Positions 51,649 through 60,262 of a stretch of DNA of 64,000 bases are shown piece by piece (position 1 is the stretch's first letter; the number at the start of each line of letters is the position of its first letter). A model generated the notes under the pieces. That model did no database searches and had not been told where the DNA came from. It saw only the letters and a program-made list of their open reading frames with translations. The stretch is from Tidjanibacter sp. (GTDB lineage Bacteria > Bacteroidota > Bacteroidia > Bacteroidales > Rikenellaceae). Both the position numbers and the translations under genes were made by a program. Location of the stretch: the NCBI GenBank assembly GCA_017396085.1, contig JAFQNC010000009.1, positions 60,143 through 124,142 of the forward strand, in the 5' to 3' direction.

Positions 51649-51680
51649 CAAAAGTACGCATTTGGTTTTGAAATTCCAAA
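51649..51680 (-). promoter_or_regulatory. Promoter of lipA-lipB-recJ
   Basis: On the minus strand TTTG (51680-51677), 20 bases, TACTTTTG (51656-51649) match the consensus, with a start near 51642 and a leader of ~18 bases. Confidence 0.7.
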
Positions 51681-51720
51681 CACCCATACCTACATTTTAA
51701 CAGCCCCGCCCCAAAAGGGC

Positions 51721-52115
51721 AAGAAAGAAATTGAAAATTGAAAATTGAAAAAGTTGCGAGTAAGCGAGGGCAGAGGGTGCTTGCACACTTTGCCGAGCGA
51801 GAGCAACTAAAAGCCACCAAAGGTGGGTTAATTTTGGTGTGCCTTCGGCACGGGTATTAAAAAAGATACCCAGAAGAGAATTGAGAATTGAGAAAATTCC
51901 CCCTCTAAGTCCCCCTCCCCTACGAAAGGGGAGGTCGGGAGGGGCAGGCGTTGCCTGTTTTGTGTAGTTGGCAGGTCGGCACGCTTTCCTACCTCGTGGT
52001 GCCATCCGACCACCGCTCCCCTAAGTTAGGGGAGCTGGCGCAAAGCGACTGAGGGGTTTGTGAGAGCAGAAAGAGCAGAAAAGGCAAGAAAGGGGCTTTA
52101 AGGACCTTAAAAAAA
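51721..52115. repeat. Composite intergenic repeat, copy 1
   Basis: The order is GAAAATTGAAAATTG units; GTTGCGAGTAAGCGAG..AGAGCAACTAAAAGCCACC (51753-51815); GTGCCTTCGGCAC plus GGGTAT..ATACCC hairpins (about 51838-51871); CTCCCCTACGAAAGGGGAGG; and a 134-base block (51938-52071) that appears identical to 55060-55193. No gene was seen. The block ends in GGCGCAAAGCGACTGAGGGG, a sequence also found at about 63371. The remaining 52116-52310 holds a small inverted repeat (GGCGGTCAGTAG..CTACTGACCGCC, about 52199-52227) that may terminate transcription. Confidence 0.85.
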
Positions 52116-52311
52116 AAGACGTTGGACTTTAGACGTTAGACGTTAAAAAACGCAAAGTATAAGGAGTGTTTGGGTGGGGAGAGCACCACCAAACAATTAG
52201 CGGTCAGTAGCATAGACTACTGACCGCCTCTCTTCGTGTGGGAGTACAACGCCTCGCACAACGGGGTTGTGCCCCCTCCCTAAAAAATAGACAAGTTTCG
52301 CAAAACTCGCG

Positions 52312-53055
52312 TTAAAAATGGATGCCAAAGGCAATGTCAAGTGCCGGCACATCCTCGTCAATCATCCCCACAAACGTAGGTCCACAAGAGAGGACACAGT
52401 TGCCGAAAGCCATTCCCGCAGCATATCGCAGATACAGGCCACCTATTGACGAAAGTCCAACCCTATAATCAAGGAATGGAGTAACTTTCTTCTTGCCCAG
52501 CATATACCAACAAAAATCCCCGAAAATGTTCATCATAAATTGACCACTATTGCTTTTGCTGTAAAATTCAAAGCCAAAGCCTGCGTGAAAAAATCGGCCA
52601 AGATTCCAAGCATATATAGCAGACGAAGCACAGCCAACATAGCCTTCGCCCTCAAGCCCAATCCTAACGGCAAAAAGCTCCGGATTCATCACAAAAGCCT
52701 TCTCATCCCTATACCAACCCGATTTCTTGGTGGTGGTTGTGGCCGGTTTGGGCTTTGCGCCGGTTTGGGTGGTTGCGGGTGCCTGAGAGGTTGCGGGTGC
52801 AACTTGTGGCGAGGAGGTGTCAAAGGTGTCGCGCGTGCCATTTTGGTAGTTAATGGAGAGTAGTGCCGTTGTTGGCAGGTGGTAGGTGGGGCCCTCAAGG
52901 TTGTCCCACTTGCGATACTCAATTTCACTCTCGCCCACCTTCTCCACTTTGGCAAGAATGGTGGTGCCATCTTTGCGCACAATCACATCCTGCGCCGTGA
53001 GGTTTGCTGTTCCGAACAACAACGCACCTAACAAAAAAAAGAAAAAACGTTTCAT
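52312..53055 (-). CDS. Secreted protein of unknown function
   Basis: I do not recognise the family. The 247 residues have signal MKRFFFFLLGALLFGTANLTAQ, then a short domain (DVIVRKDGTTILAKVEKVGESEIEYRKWDNLEGPTYHL, ~23-65) common in Bacteroidetes exported proteins. A Pro/Thr/Ala-rich linker (~80-110) and a beta-rich C-terminal half that could be a small barrel (FFHAGFGFEFYSKSNSGQF, ending LDIAFGIHF) follow. It is one of three adjacent exported-protein genes on the minus strand. Confidence 0.8.
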   Translation of the reverse strand: MKRFFFFLLGALLFGTANLTAQDVIVRKDGTTILAKVEKVGESEIEYRKWDNLEGPTYHLPTTALLSINYQNGTRDTFDTSSPQVAPATSQAPATTQTGAKPKPATTTTKKSGWYRDEKAFVMNPELFAVRIGLEGEGYVGCASSAIYAWNLGRFFHAGFGFEFYSKSNSGQFMMNIFGDFCWYMLGKKKVTPFLDYRVGLSSIGGLYLRYAAGMAFGNCVLSCGPTFVGMIDEDVPALDIAFGIHF

Positions 53056-53082
53056 AATGTATGTTTGATTAGCGTTTAGTTT

Positions 53083-53910
53083 CTACCACTCTATGGCAAA
53101 AAGTCGCCACACGAGACCAATGTTCCACAGAAAGAAAGCCTCCTCGTTGCGCTCAAAAGTCAAAGCTCCCGCAATGCCGCCCCTTATGCCCAACCTTTCT
53201 GTGATGGGGAATTGAAGATTTGTGCCGATAACCATTCCCGATGCACCCTCCATGAAACAGTTGCCCACACCCCAATCAATATTCCAGTGAGAGGAGGGCC
53301 AGATTTGTATGCCGGCATAGAAACAGTTTTTCTTGTGCTCTCCCCACTCGCCGTAGTTGGGGTTTTTGCCATAGCCAAACGAAAAACCAAAGCCAAGTGG
53401 GCCTTGGTAGTTGATGGCAACGCCATAACCACCATAGGAGTAGCCATAGCCGGCAGCAAGGTCTAATCGGTAACACTCGTCATCCCACCCATCGCCAAGC
53501 GAGGCGAGTCCCATTCCAAGAGCTTGCCCAAGAGCTTGCCCAAGGCCATAGGCCGCAGAGGAATGGCCACTTGAATAGGAGGAAGAGTAGCCAGAGGAGT
53601 AATCCGAAGAGGAAGAGTAGGTGCTGGTGAACTGATAGGAATAGTAGTCGTCTCCCGAGGTGGACCAATTTTTCACCTCCTTGTAGATAATCCTATCGCC
53701 ACGGCAGTCGTAGGCACTATTTACCCTGCCCGCCCGAAGGGTTACGCTTCTTGTATCTCGAATGGTAAAGGTGCCTTTGTCGGTGTTTACCGTCACGGGC
53801 AAACAAACCTGTCCGTTTATGTAAATTACCACATAGTCAAACGAAGCCGCGCTGATTGTAGCCAAGCAGACTCCGGTCAACAACAACAGAGTTAGTAGAA
53901 GTTTTTTCAT
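53083..53910 (-). CDS. Secreted Ser/Tyr/Gly-rich protein of unknown function
   Basis: I do not recognise it. The 275 residues have a signal peptide (MKKLLLTLLLLTGVCLATISA), a beta domain (~22-85, VVIYINGQVCLPVTVNTDKG), a Ser/Tyr/Gly-rich segment (~95-130, SSSSDYSSGYSSSYSSGHSS), and a C-terminal part with GYGYSYGGYGVAINYQGPLGFGFSFGYG and barrel-like strands. The end (LGIRGGIAGALTF, LVWRLFAIEW) resembles that of small outer-membrane proteins. It lies between two other exported-protein genes, 27 and 19 bases away. Confidence 0.78.
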   Translation of the reverse strand: MKKLLLTLLLLTGVCLATISAASFDYVVIYINGQVCLPVTVNTDKGTFTIRDTRSVTLRAGRVNSAYDCRGDRIIYKEVKNWSTSGDDYYSYQFTSTYSSSSDYSSGYSSSYSSGHSSAAYGLGQALGQALGMGLASLGDGWDDECYRLDLAAGYGYSYGGYGVAINYQGPLGFGFSFGYGKNPNYGEWGEHKKNCFYAGIQIWPSSHWNIDWGVGNCFMEGASGMVIGTNLQFPITERLGIRGGIAGALTFERNEEAFFLWNIGLVWRLFAIEW

Positions 53911-53929
53911 CGCTATTGATTTTTTTGTT

Positions 53930-54538
53930 TTACTCTCGGTCCATCACAGGGCGGATAAGCAGCCCGTTATATTTGGCGATACCTTGTGTGAAGCAATTCC
54001 ACGACATTGTAGCGGCCCAAGAGAAGCCGGCATTGCTACCAAACTGTGTAGCAGTCCAGTAGCCCGAATTGCCGGTTATCATCTTCTCCTCTTTGAAGTA
54101 GATGTAGTTGCCGTTGGGACCGGTTACTTTTATGCTACCCCTGCCGTTATCCTCCGTGTCGCACTTGTCCAACAATTCAAGAAACTCTTTCTCGGTGGGC
54201 ATACGCCACTTGCCTCCCCAAAGCATACGGGCGGCATCATACTTGGAGCCGGTGATGTTTTTCCCGATTTCAATGTAGGTTCCGTTTTCGCAATACTGGT
54301 AGCCGAGTTCGGAGAAGTAGGATTTGCTTTCCACCTCTCCCCACGCAAAGCGACCGGCCACATTGTCGTCTGCCCACAGCACACTCAGCCCCAAATCAAC
54401 AGCCTCCCCGGCCCTATCGGTCAGTTCAACTTCTACCTGCTCCATTCGCGGAGCCTGCGGGTCTTCCATTTCGCAACCGACAAACGCAATTGTGGCAACA
54501 AAGAGTGCTACTACCCAAAAGAAACATCTTCTTTTCAT
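53930..54538 (-). CDS. FISUMP-domain (fibrobacter major paralogous-like) lipoprotein
   Basis: This 202-residue lipoprotein (signal MKRRCFFWVVALFVATIAFVGC) has the repeat-type motif AVDLGLSVLWADDNV (~47), FAWGEVESKSYF, AARMLWGGKWRMPTEKEFLELLDKC (~105) and GYWTATQF, the pattern of the Fib_succ_major domain found in Bacteroidetes surface proteins. The binding target is unknown. It heads the three-gene run, behind an unusually long leader whose promoter lies at 54837-54868. Confidence 0.82.
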   Translation of the reverse strand: MKRRCFFWVVALFVATIAFVGCEMEDPQAPRMEQVEVELTDRAGEAVDLGLSVLWADDNVAGRFAWGEVESKSYFSELGYQYCENGTYIEIGKNITGSKYDAARMLWGGKWRMPTEKEFLELLDKCDTEDNGRGSIKVTGPNGNYIYFKEEKMITGNSGYWTATQFGSNAGFSWAATMSWNCFTQGIAKYNGLLIRPVMDRE

Positions 54539-54559
54539 ACCTAAATATGTAAACAGCGA

Positions 54560-54836
54560 GTGCGGCTCCCGACAATCGGGTTAGTTGTGGGTAAAAAGAA
54601 AGTGTGGAGCCGATTAGTTTATCTGGATGGAGGTTCTGGAATACCTATGCTACAAATAAACATACCCCACACTCGTATCGTTGAGTATGAGGTAGAACAC
54701 CCCAACAATCATACAATACGGAGCGACGAGTGTGATGCTTCCCTTGTAGCATTGAAAATTTTCCAGATTTCCATCCAAGGACAAAAGCTAATACACTTTC
54801 ATCAACAAAATATGTCTTCCCCCAAAGGGGACCTTA
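54560..54836 (-). other. Long untranslated leader of the FISUMP lipoprotein gene
   Basis: About 290 bases separate the promoter from the gene. CACACTCGT (54668-54676) and ACGAGTGTG (54726-54734) form a perfect 9-base-pair stem around a 49-base loop, and CCCGA..TCGGG forms a small hairpin near 54570. A plus-strand open frame here is not convincing. A regulatory leader or small RNA is possible. Confidence 0.4.
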
Positions 54837-54868
54837 CAAAGGTATGGTTTTTTGTGAAAAAAGCCAAA
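54837..54868 (-). promoter_or_regulatory. Promoter for the 53930-54538 gene cluster
   Basis: On the minus strand TTTG (54868-54865), 20 bases, TACCTTTG (54844-54837) match the consensus very well. Start near 54830. Confidence 0.7.
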
Positions 54869-54917
54869 TCCCAATGTAAAGTAACGAGAGTAAAGGGAAG
54901 AAAGGGAATTCAATATT

Positions 54918-55265
54918 CATAATTCAAAATTCAAAATTCAAAATTTTGGTGTGCCTTCGGCACGGGTATTAAAAAAGATACCCAAGAGAAAGAGGGAATA
55001 ACCTCAATCCATTTGGGAAGTACCCCCAAAGTACACCTCCCCTACGATAGGGGAGGCTGGGAGGGGCAGGCGTTGCCTGTTTTGTGTAGTTGGCAGGTCG
55101 GCACGCTTTCCTACCTCGTGGTGCCATCCGACCACCGCTCCCCTAAGTTAGGGGAGCTGGCGCAAAGCGACTGAGGGGTTTGTGAGAGCAGAATGGGCAG
55201 GAAAGGCCAACCGAGCCAACTGGGTCCACTAAGGTCCTTAAAGCCTTTAAGGGCATTAAGGCCCC
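54918..55265. repeat. Composite intergenic repeat, copy 2
   Basis: TTCAAAATTCAAAA units are followed by the GTGCCTTCGGCAC and GGGTAT..ATACCC hairpins (54951-54983), CTCCCCTACGATAGGGGAGG, and the 134-base block 55060-55193 that appears identical to 51938-52071. A tail of AAGG/CTTAAGGC units follows (55215-55272). No gene. Confidence 0.85.
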
Positions 55266-55287
55266 TAAGGGCAGAAGATAGACGGGG

Positions 55288-55683
55288 CCACAGGCCGTTT
55301 TGTGATTTTTGGCCGTGATGCTATCTGCGTTTAAGAGCGGTAAAAATGCAGAGTGCGGTGCAAGTGCAAGGGCGTCAGAATGACGCTTCCCCATTTTGGC
55401 TGTGGTGCTATCTGCGTTTGGCAGCGGTAAAAACGCAGAGTGCGAGGCTAATTTTGTAACAAACAAGAAAGCGGGCCCGCAGTGGCCACAGGCCGTTTCG
55501 TGATTTTTGGCCGTGGTGCTATCTGACGTTTGGCAGCGGTAAAAACGCATAGTGCGAGGCAAGTGCAAGGGCGTCAGAATGACGCTTCCCCCATTTTGGC
55601 CGTGATGTTATCTGACGTTTGGCAGTGGTAAAAACGCAGAGTGCGAGGCTAATTTTGTAACAAACAAGAAAGCGGGCCCGCAG
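55288..55683. repeat. Two 197-base tandem units, each with two sub-repeats
   Basis: Unit 1 (55288-55484) and unit 2 (55485-55683) both start CCACAGGCCGTTT and end AAGCGGGCCCGCAG. Inside each, a sub-repeat (GTG.TG.TATCTG..CGTTT..AGCGGTAAAAACGCAGAGTGCG) occurs twice, so four copies in all (about 55314, 55402, 55513, 55604). Complementary GGCGTCA..TGACGCC-like segments (GGGCGTCAGAATGACGCTTCCC) could form hairpins. It lies in the 3' region of EF-G2. Confidence 0.8.
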
Positions 55684-55710
55684 TTTGCTTTCGCAAATGA
55701 GGACCCGCTT
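55671..55710 (-). terminator. Likely terminator of the EF-G2 gene
   Basis: AGCGGGCCCGCAGTTTGC and GCAAATGAGGACCCGCT pair with a few mismatches around TTTC. A T-rich stretch (TTCTTGTTTG) follows on the minus strand. It overlaps the end of the tandem repeat. Confidence 0.6.
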
Positions 55711-55750
55711 ATCGCAGTGCGGTGCAAAATTAGCCCGCAATATGCGTTTT

Positions 55751-57898
55751 TTACTCGTCTTTCTCTTCCTCTTGGTAAGCCTTCAAGAGTTTGTCCTGAA
55801 CATCAGCAGGTACCTGCTCGTAGGAGGCAAACTGCATAGTGTAGGAAGCACGGCCCAGAGTCAGAGCACTCAGAGTGGTCGAGTAGCGATACAGCTCTGC
55901 CAGAGGTACTTTGGCATCCAAGCGGCTATATTTACCCTCGGCGTTCATACCCATAATGGTTGCCCTACGGCCATTGAGGTCGCTCATAATATCACCCATA
56001 TTCTCGCTGGGTACGAATACCTGTACGTCATAGATGGGCTCCAAAATCTTGGGACCTGCGTTGCGGAAGGCCTCCTTGAAGGCGTTGCGAGCAGCCAAAA
56101 CAAACGAAATCTCATTCGAATCTACGGGGTGCATCTTACCATCGTAGATGATAACGCGGATGTCGCGAGCATACGAACCGGTCAGAGGACCCTCGTTGAG
56201 TTTCTCCCTGATACCCTTCAGGATGGCGGGCATAAAGCGAGCATCAATGGCACCACCAACGATGGCGTTGTAGTAGATGAGTTTGCCACCCCAATCGAGA
56301 GTGTACTCCTCTTTGCCCTTGATGTTCACGATGAGGTCGCGGCCATCAACTTTGTATTTGCTGGGCTCGGGCATACCCTCGTAGTAGGGCTCAACAATCA
56401 TATGTACCTCACCGAACTGGCCCGAACCACCCGATTGTTTCTTGTGGCGGTAGTTGGCAGCAGCAACCTTGGTGATGGTCTCACGGTAGGGAATCTTGGG
56501 AGCCGAGAACTCAACATCAATCTTCTGTGCCGAAACGAGAGTTTTCAGCAGGTTGATGTGGGTCTCGCCCTGACCCTGAACGATGGTCTGTTTGAGCTCT
56601 TTCGAGTACTCAACTTTGTAGGTGAGGTCCTCCTGTTTGATGCGGTTGAGCAACTCGCCGAGTTTCTCCTCGTTGTTTTGGTCGGTGGCCTTGATGGCTG
56701 CACGGTAGCGAGGAGCGGGGAAGTTGATGGCCGAAATCTCGGCAACATCACCTACACCCAGAGTGTCGTTAGCCTTGGTACCTTTGAGTTTCACGGTGCA
56801 ACCGATGTCGCCGGCGCACATCTCGGTAACTTTGATACGGTTTTTGCCTGCGCAAGCAAAGATTTGGGAAATCTTCTCTTTGTTGCCATTGCGGGGGTTG
56901 GTAAGCTCCATACCCTCGGTAAGTTTGCCGGTAACTACGCGGAAGTAGCTAACCTCGCCCACGTGCTGCTCCACTGCGCTGCGGAACACGAAGATGGAGG
57001 TGGGTTTGTTCTCGTCTGCAACAACATCGTTACCCTCAACATCGGTCATAGCCTTGGCCTGTGCGGGGTTGGGAAGCACGTTGATGATGAACTCCAAGAA
57101 GCGTTTAACACCAAAGCTCTTCTTTGCCGAGCAGCAGAAGATGGGCATAAAGTCCCTGCCTGCAACACCATCCCTCAAGCCCTGACGAATCTCATCGGGA
57201 GTGAGGTCGTTGGTCTCAAAGAACTTCTCCATCAGGGCCTCATCGTTGATGGCAGCAGCCTCCAACAGAGCCGAGTGGAACTCCTCTGCGCGGTCGGCCT
57301 CCGAAGCGGGGATGTCGAGCACCTCAACATTGCCGTTGTCGTCTTTGGCCTTGTACATCTTCATTGTGAGCACGTCCACGATGGCATCGAAGCCGGCACC
57401 TGCGTTCACGGGATACTGAACGATTACGGGCATAATGGGCGAGTTGCTCTTCAAGGAGTCGTAAATCTGGTCCCAGTTGGCATTCTCACGGTCGAGTTGG
57501 CTTACCAAACCAACCACGGGCATCTTGGCCTGTGCGGCATAGCGGCTGTGAATCTCGCTACCCACATCAAAACCGTTGTGGCTGATAACGAGGGCTGCAA
57601 GGTTGCACACCTTGTAGGCAGCGAACTCGCCACCGCAGAGGTCGTCTACACCAGGGGCATCAATGAAGTTGAATTTGTGGTTCTGAAACTCGGTGAAGAG
57701 CACGGTGGGATAGATACTGCGTTTCTGCTGCTGCTCAAGCTCGGTGTTGTCCGAGAGGGAGTTGCCTGCGTCCACAGAGCCCTTACGGTCGATGAGTTTG
57801 CTCTCAAAAGCAAGTGCTTCGGCAAGAGTACTCTTGCCTGCGCCCGCACCGCCAACGATAGCGACATTGCGGAGGTCTTTTACCTGATAAGTTTTCAT
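55751..57898 (-). CDS. Elongation factor G paralogue, EF-G2 type
   Basis: The 715 residues have the full five-domain EF-G layout. The P-loop is GGAGAGKST (~16-24), but switch II reads DAPGVDD instead of DTPGHVDF, so the catalytic His is missing. The guanine motif reads SQLD instead of NKxD. Domain III-V segments (GQGETHINLL, GSYARDIRVIIYDG, FKEAF, RRATIMGM) are intact. Bacteroides EF-G2 is known to promote translocation without needing GTP hydrolysis and to help in starvation; these changes fit that class. It is not the housekeeping fusA, so the symbol is left blank. Confidence 0.9.
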   Translation of the reverse strand: MKTYQVKDLRNVAIVGGAGAGKSTLAEALAFESKLIDRKGSVDAGNSLSDNTELEQQQKRSIYPTVLFTEFQNHKFNFIDAPGVDDLCGGEFAAYKVCNLAALVISHNGFDVGSEIHSRYAAQAKMPVVGLVSQLDRENANWDQIYDSLKSNSPIMPVIVQYPVNAGAGFDAIVDVLTMKMYKAKDDNGNVEVLDIPASEADRAEEFHSALLEAAAINDEALMEKFFETNDLTPDEIRQGLRDGVAGRDFMPIFCCSAKKSFGVKRFLEFIINVLPNPAQAKAMTDVEGNDVVADENKPTSIFVFRSAVEQHVGEVSYFRVVTGKLTEGMELTNPRNGNKEKISQIFACAGKNRIKVTEMCAGDIGCTVKLKGTKANDTLGVGDVAEISAINFPAPRYRAAIKATDQNNEEKLGELLNRIKQEDLTYKVEYSKELKQTIVQGQGETHINLLKTLVSAQKIDVEFSAPKIPYRETITKVAAANYRHKKQSGGSGQFGEVHMIVEPYYEGMPEPSKYKVDGRDLIVNIKGKEEYTLDWGGKLIYYNAIVGGAIDARFMPAILKGIREKLNEGPLTGSYARDIRVIIYDGKMHPVDSNEISFVLAARNAFKEAFRNAGPKILEPIYDVQVFVPSENMGDIMSDLNGRRATIMGMNAEGKYSRLDAKVPLAELYRYSTTLSALTLGRASYTMQFASYEQVPADVQDKLLKAYQEEEKDE

Positions 57899-57951
57899 AA
57901 GTTGTAGTGTTGTTTATGTTAGTTTTCAGTTGTTACTCGTCAAAGAGCCCA

Positions 57952-58021
57952 TAAAGGTAATTATATTTTTTTGAATTCTACAATCAATTTGGGCGTTTTC
58001 CAAATGTTTTTTATATCTTTG
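57952..58021. promoter_or_regulatory. Divergent promoters of EF-G2 (-) and the DHH phosphoesterase (+)
   Basis: Minus strand: ATTG (57984-57981), 21 bases, TACCTTTA (57959-57952) toward EF-G2. Plus strand: TTTG (57988-57991), 22 bases, TATCTTTG (58014-58021) toward the gene at 58030. The plus-strand start would be near 58028, leaving almost no leader. Confidence 0.6.
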
Positions 58022-58029
58022 TTAGCGAT

Positions 58030-59064
58030 ATGCAGGAATTTGTGAACAAGATAGCCAAGCTCCAAGAGTTCTTGGCGGGCGCACCAAAGCGCATTGCGGT
58101 GGTTACGCACACCAACCCCGATGGCGATGCCATAGGCTCCTCGCTGGCGTGGGCCGAAGTTCTCAGGGGGCTCGGCCACAGCGTTTCGTGCCTTGTGCCC
58201 AACCGCTACCCTTCGTTTTTGGGATGGATGCAGGGCATTGAGAATGTGATTGTTGCGAAGGAGAAACCCGAGGTTGCCGCTGCGGAGGTTGCCGCTGCGG
58301 AGTTGGTTTTCATTATGGACCTCAACAAGATTGACCGCCTCGACACACTCACCGAGGCGATTGAGGCCAACACCACCGCACCCCGCATCCTCATCGACCA
58401 CCACCTCTCGCCCCCCACCGACTACGCACTGATGTTCTCCCACCCCGAACTCTGCTCCACGGCTTTCCTGACCTACAAGCTGATTGAGCAGATGAAGGGC
58501 ACCGAGGCGATAACCACCTCCATAGCCGAAAACCTCTACGCCGGCATTATGACCGACACGGGCAACTTTGCTTTCAGCACCCTCACCCCCGACCTTATGC
58601 GTGCGGTGGCGGTGTTGCTGGAGCACGGACTCAACATTCCGAAGGTGAACACTGCGGTCTACAACTCCTACTCGGCCGACCGAGTGCGCCTGCTGGGCTA
58701 CTCGCTGTGCCACAAGATGGAACTGCTCGAAGGGGGCCGTGCGGCCTACCTGAGCCTCTCGGAGAGGGAGATGCGCAGGCACAACTTCCAACTCGGTGAT
58801 AGCGAGGGCTTTGTGAACTACCCTCTGACGATTGTGGGGGTGAAGATTTCGGCGATGTTCATCGAGACTCGCAAGTTTATACGAGTGTCGTTGCGCTCTC
58901 GTGGCGAGGGTGTTGATGTGAATGTTTTTGCACGCAAGTACTTTGGTGGCGGTGGCCACAAGAACGCTGCCGGCGGCAAGTCGTTTGTGTCGCTGCGTGA
59001 GACCATCGAGAACTACAAAAAGGCGGTGGCCGAATTCCTCCCCACCTGCAACTTGGAGGAGTAA
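58030..59064 (+). CDS. DHH-family phosphoesterase, NrnA-like
   Basis: This 344-residue protein resembles NrnA, which degrades very short RNAs and 3'-phosphoadenosine 5'-phosphate. The DHH domain has VVTHTNPDGDAIGSSLAW (~25-42), FIMDLNKIDRL (~95), ILIDHHLSPPTDY (~121) and IMTDTGNFAFS (~180). The DHHA1 end has VSLRSRGEGVDVNVFARKYFGGGGHKNAAGG (~280-315). It uses its own promoter, with a near-leaderless start. A terminator shared with the next gene follows. Confidence 0.93.
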   Translation: MQEFVNKIAKLQEFLAGAPKRIAVVTHTNPDGDAIGSSLAWAEVLRGLGHSVSCLVPNRYPSFLGWMQGIENVIVAKEKPEVAAAEVAAAELVFIMDLNKIDRLDTLTEAIEANTTAPRILIDHHLSPPTDYALMFSHPELCSTAFLTYKLIEQMKGTEAITTSIAENLYAGIMTDTGNFAFSTLTPDLMRAVAVLLEHGLNIPKVNTAVYNSYSADRVRLLGYSLCHKMELLEGGRAAYLSLSEREMRRHNFQLGDSEGFVNYPLTIVGVKISAMFIETRKFIRVSLRSRGEGVDVNVFARKYFGGGGHKNAAGGKSFVSLRETIENYKKAVAEFLPTCNLEE

Positions 59065-59133
59065 CCGCCCCGCCCGAATAAGCAACCCATTGTATTTTTG
59101 GGGCGCAGACAGCCCGAACAAGTACCGCATAAT

Positions 59134-59169
59134 AAACCCCGCCCACTCGGCTTTGAGTGGGCGGGGTTT
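59134..59169. terminator. Bidirectional terminator
   Basis: A perfect 15-base-pair stem (59134-59148 with 59155-59169, AAACCCCGCCCACTC) separates the DHH gene from the convergent nuclease gene, whose stop codon begins 5 bases later. Confidence 0.85.
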
Positions 59170-59173
59170 GTGT

Positions 59174-60259
59174 TTATTTGTTAGACTTTCGCCTATTGCA
59201 AAAGCGGCAGAGCATTTGGCAATTTTCGGTGGTTGTTTTTCCACCTTCGCACCACGGAGTTATGTGGTCGGCCTCCATATTTTCCAACTCAAACCACTCT
59301 CCACACTTGGGACAAACTCCTTTTTGGCGAGTGTAAACCTCTAATTTTTGTGCTTCAGAGAAGGCTCTGATTGAGAGGTTTCGCTCATCCCGTGTGAGTA
59401 TGTAGGGATAGATGCCGCCCTTCTTGGTTACATCATCATCAAGCAACAACTTTTTCACCTCGGCCTCTATGGTAACGGGGTCTAATGGGGTGTTTTTGTA
59501 CTTGTTGTAGAGGGCACCCCACGGCACGGAGTTGATGATTTTCTTGTGCTTGTTGGAGAACTTGGCTTGCGCCCAAGCAATAACGCTTTGGTAGTATATC
59601 CACAGGTCGCTTGCATCGCCATCGTGTTGGTGTTTGGCCATATAGTCCTCGATTTCGCCACCGCTTATCCAATCAATGACCGTTTCGAGATAGTCCTGGC
59701 GTATGGGAGAGCCGGACATAAAGTCCTTGCCAACCATATAGGCGGGGCAAGAGTTTTTGCTGAAATAACGCTTTGCATCGCTCACCCACGGACCGGAGTA
59801 GACTGCATTGCGCAGTTCCTGCTCGGTGAGTTTTTCGCCGGCGATGTTGATGGTTCTGAACCACTCAAGTTTTTCGCTGTCGGTACCCGTACAAATGTAG
59901 ACCATCAATTTGTAGTTGAGAATCTCCTGCTTTTCGTCGGTGGTGAGATTGTTGAAATAACGAAACTCGTAGGCAAAATCTCCTGCAACATACTGACAAA
60001 TGCTGATGGTACGTTGCTGGCCATCAATCACTTCGTAGGTACCATCGCCACAATCGGCCCAATACATCACATTGAGCGGAAAGTGTCGCTTCACGGTTGT
60101 GATTACCGCATCTCGCTGTTTCTCTTTGTAGATAAATTCTCGCTGATAGGGAGGCCTGATGTTGAGTTTTCCGCCAAAGCCAACCACACCCTCGGCTCCG
60201 CTATCCTTGTACCCCTCGGCAAGTTCCCTTACCGTGATTTCTTTCAGTGCAATTTTCAT
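59174..60259 (-). CDS. DUF262-HNH nuclease (GmrSD-like defence protein)
   Basis: The 361 residues have an N-terminal DUF262 domain with IRPPYQREFIYKEKQRDAVI (~34-54), FPLNVMYW and the signature YEVIDGQQRTISI (~75-87). The C-terminal HNH domain is at ~315-360 (CPKCGEWFELENMEADHITPWCEGGKTTTENCQMLCRFCN) with zinc cysteines. DUF262 plus HNH defines GmrSD/type IV-like and related restriction proteins. It starts 3 bases after the EcoRI-type methyltransferase gene on the same strand, so the two form one operon. Its base composition is AT-richer than the flanks. It may be the cutting partner of a modification-guided system. Confidence 0.9.
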   Translation of the reverse strand: MKIALKEITVRELAEGYKDSGAEGVVGFGGKLNIRPPYQREFIYKEKQRDAVITTVKRHFPLNVMYWADCGDGTYEVIDGQQRTISICQYVAGDFAYEFRYFNNLTTDEKQEILNYKLMVYICTGTDSEKLEWFRTINIAGEKLTEQELRNAVYSGPWVSDAKRYFSKNSCPAYMVGKDFMSGSPIRQDYLETVIDWISGGEIEDYMAKHQHDGDASDLWIYYQSVIAWAQAKFSNKHKKIINSVPWGALYNKYKNTPLDPVTIEAEVKKLLLDDDVTKKGGIYPYILTRDERNLSIRAFSEAQKLEVYTRQKGVCPKCGEWFELENMEADHITPWCEGGKTTTENCQMLCRFCNRRKSNK

Positions 60260-60262
60260 AAT

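Noticed and set aside
54560..54922. 120-codon plus-strand frame next to the FISUMP gene
   Set aside because: It overlaps a good minus-strand promoter and leader, runs into the repeat region and has no recognisable motif.
55685..57907. 740-codon plus-strand frame opposite EF-G2
   Set aside because: It mirrors a complete EF-G-type gene on the minus strand and shows no recognisable domain.
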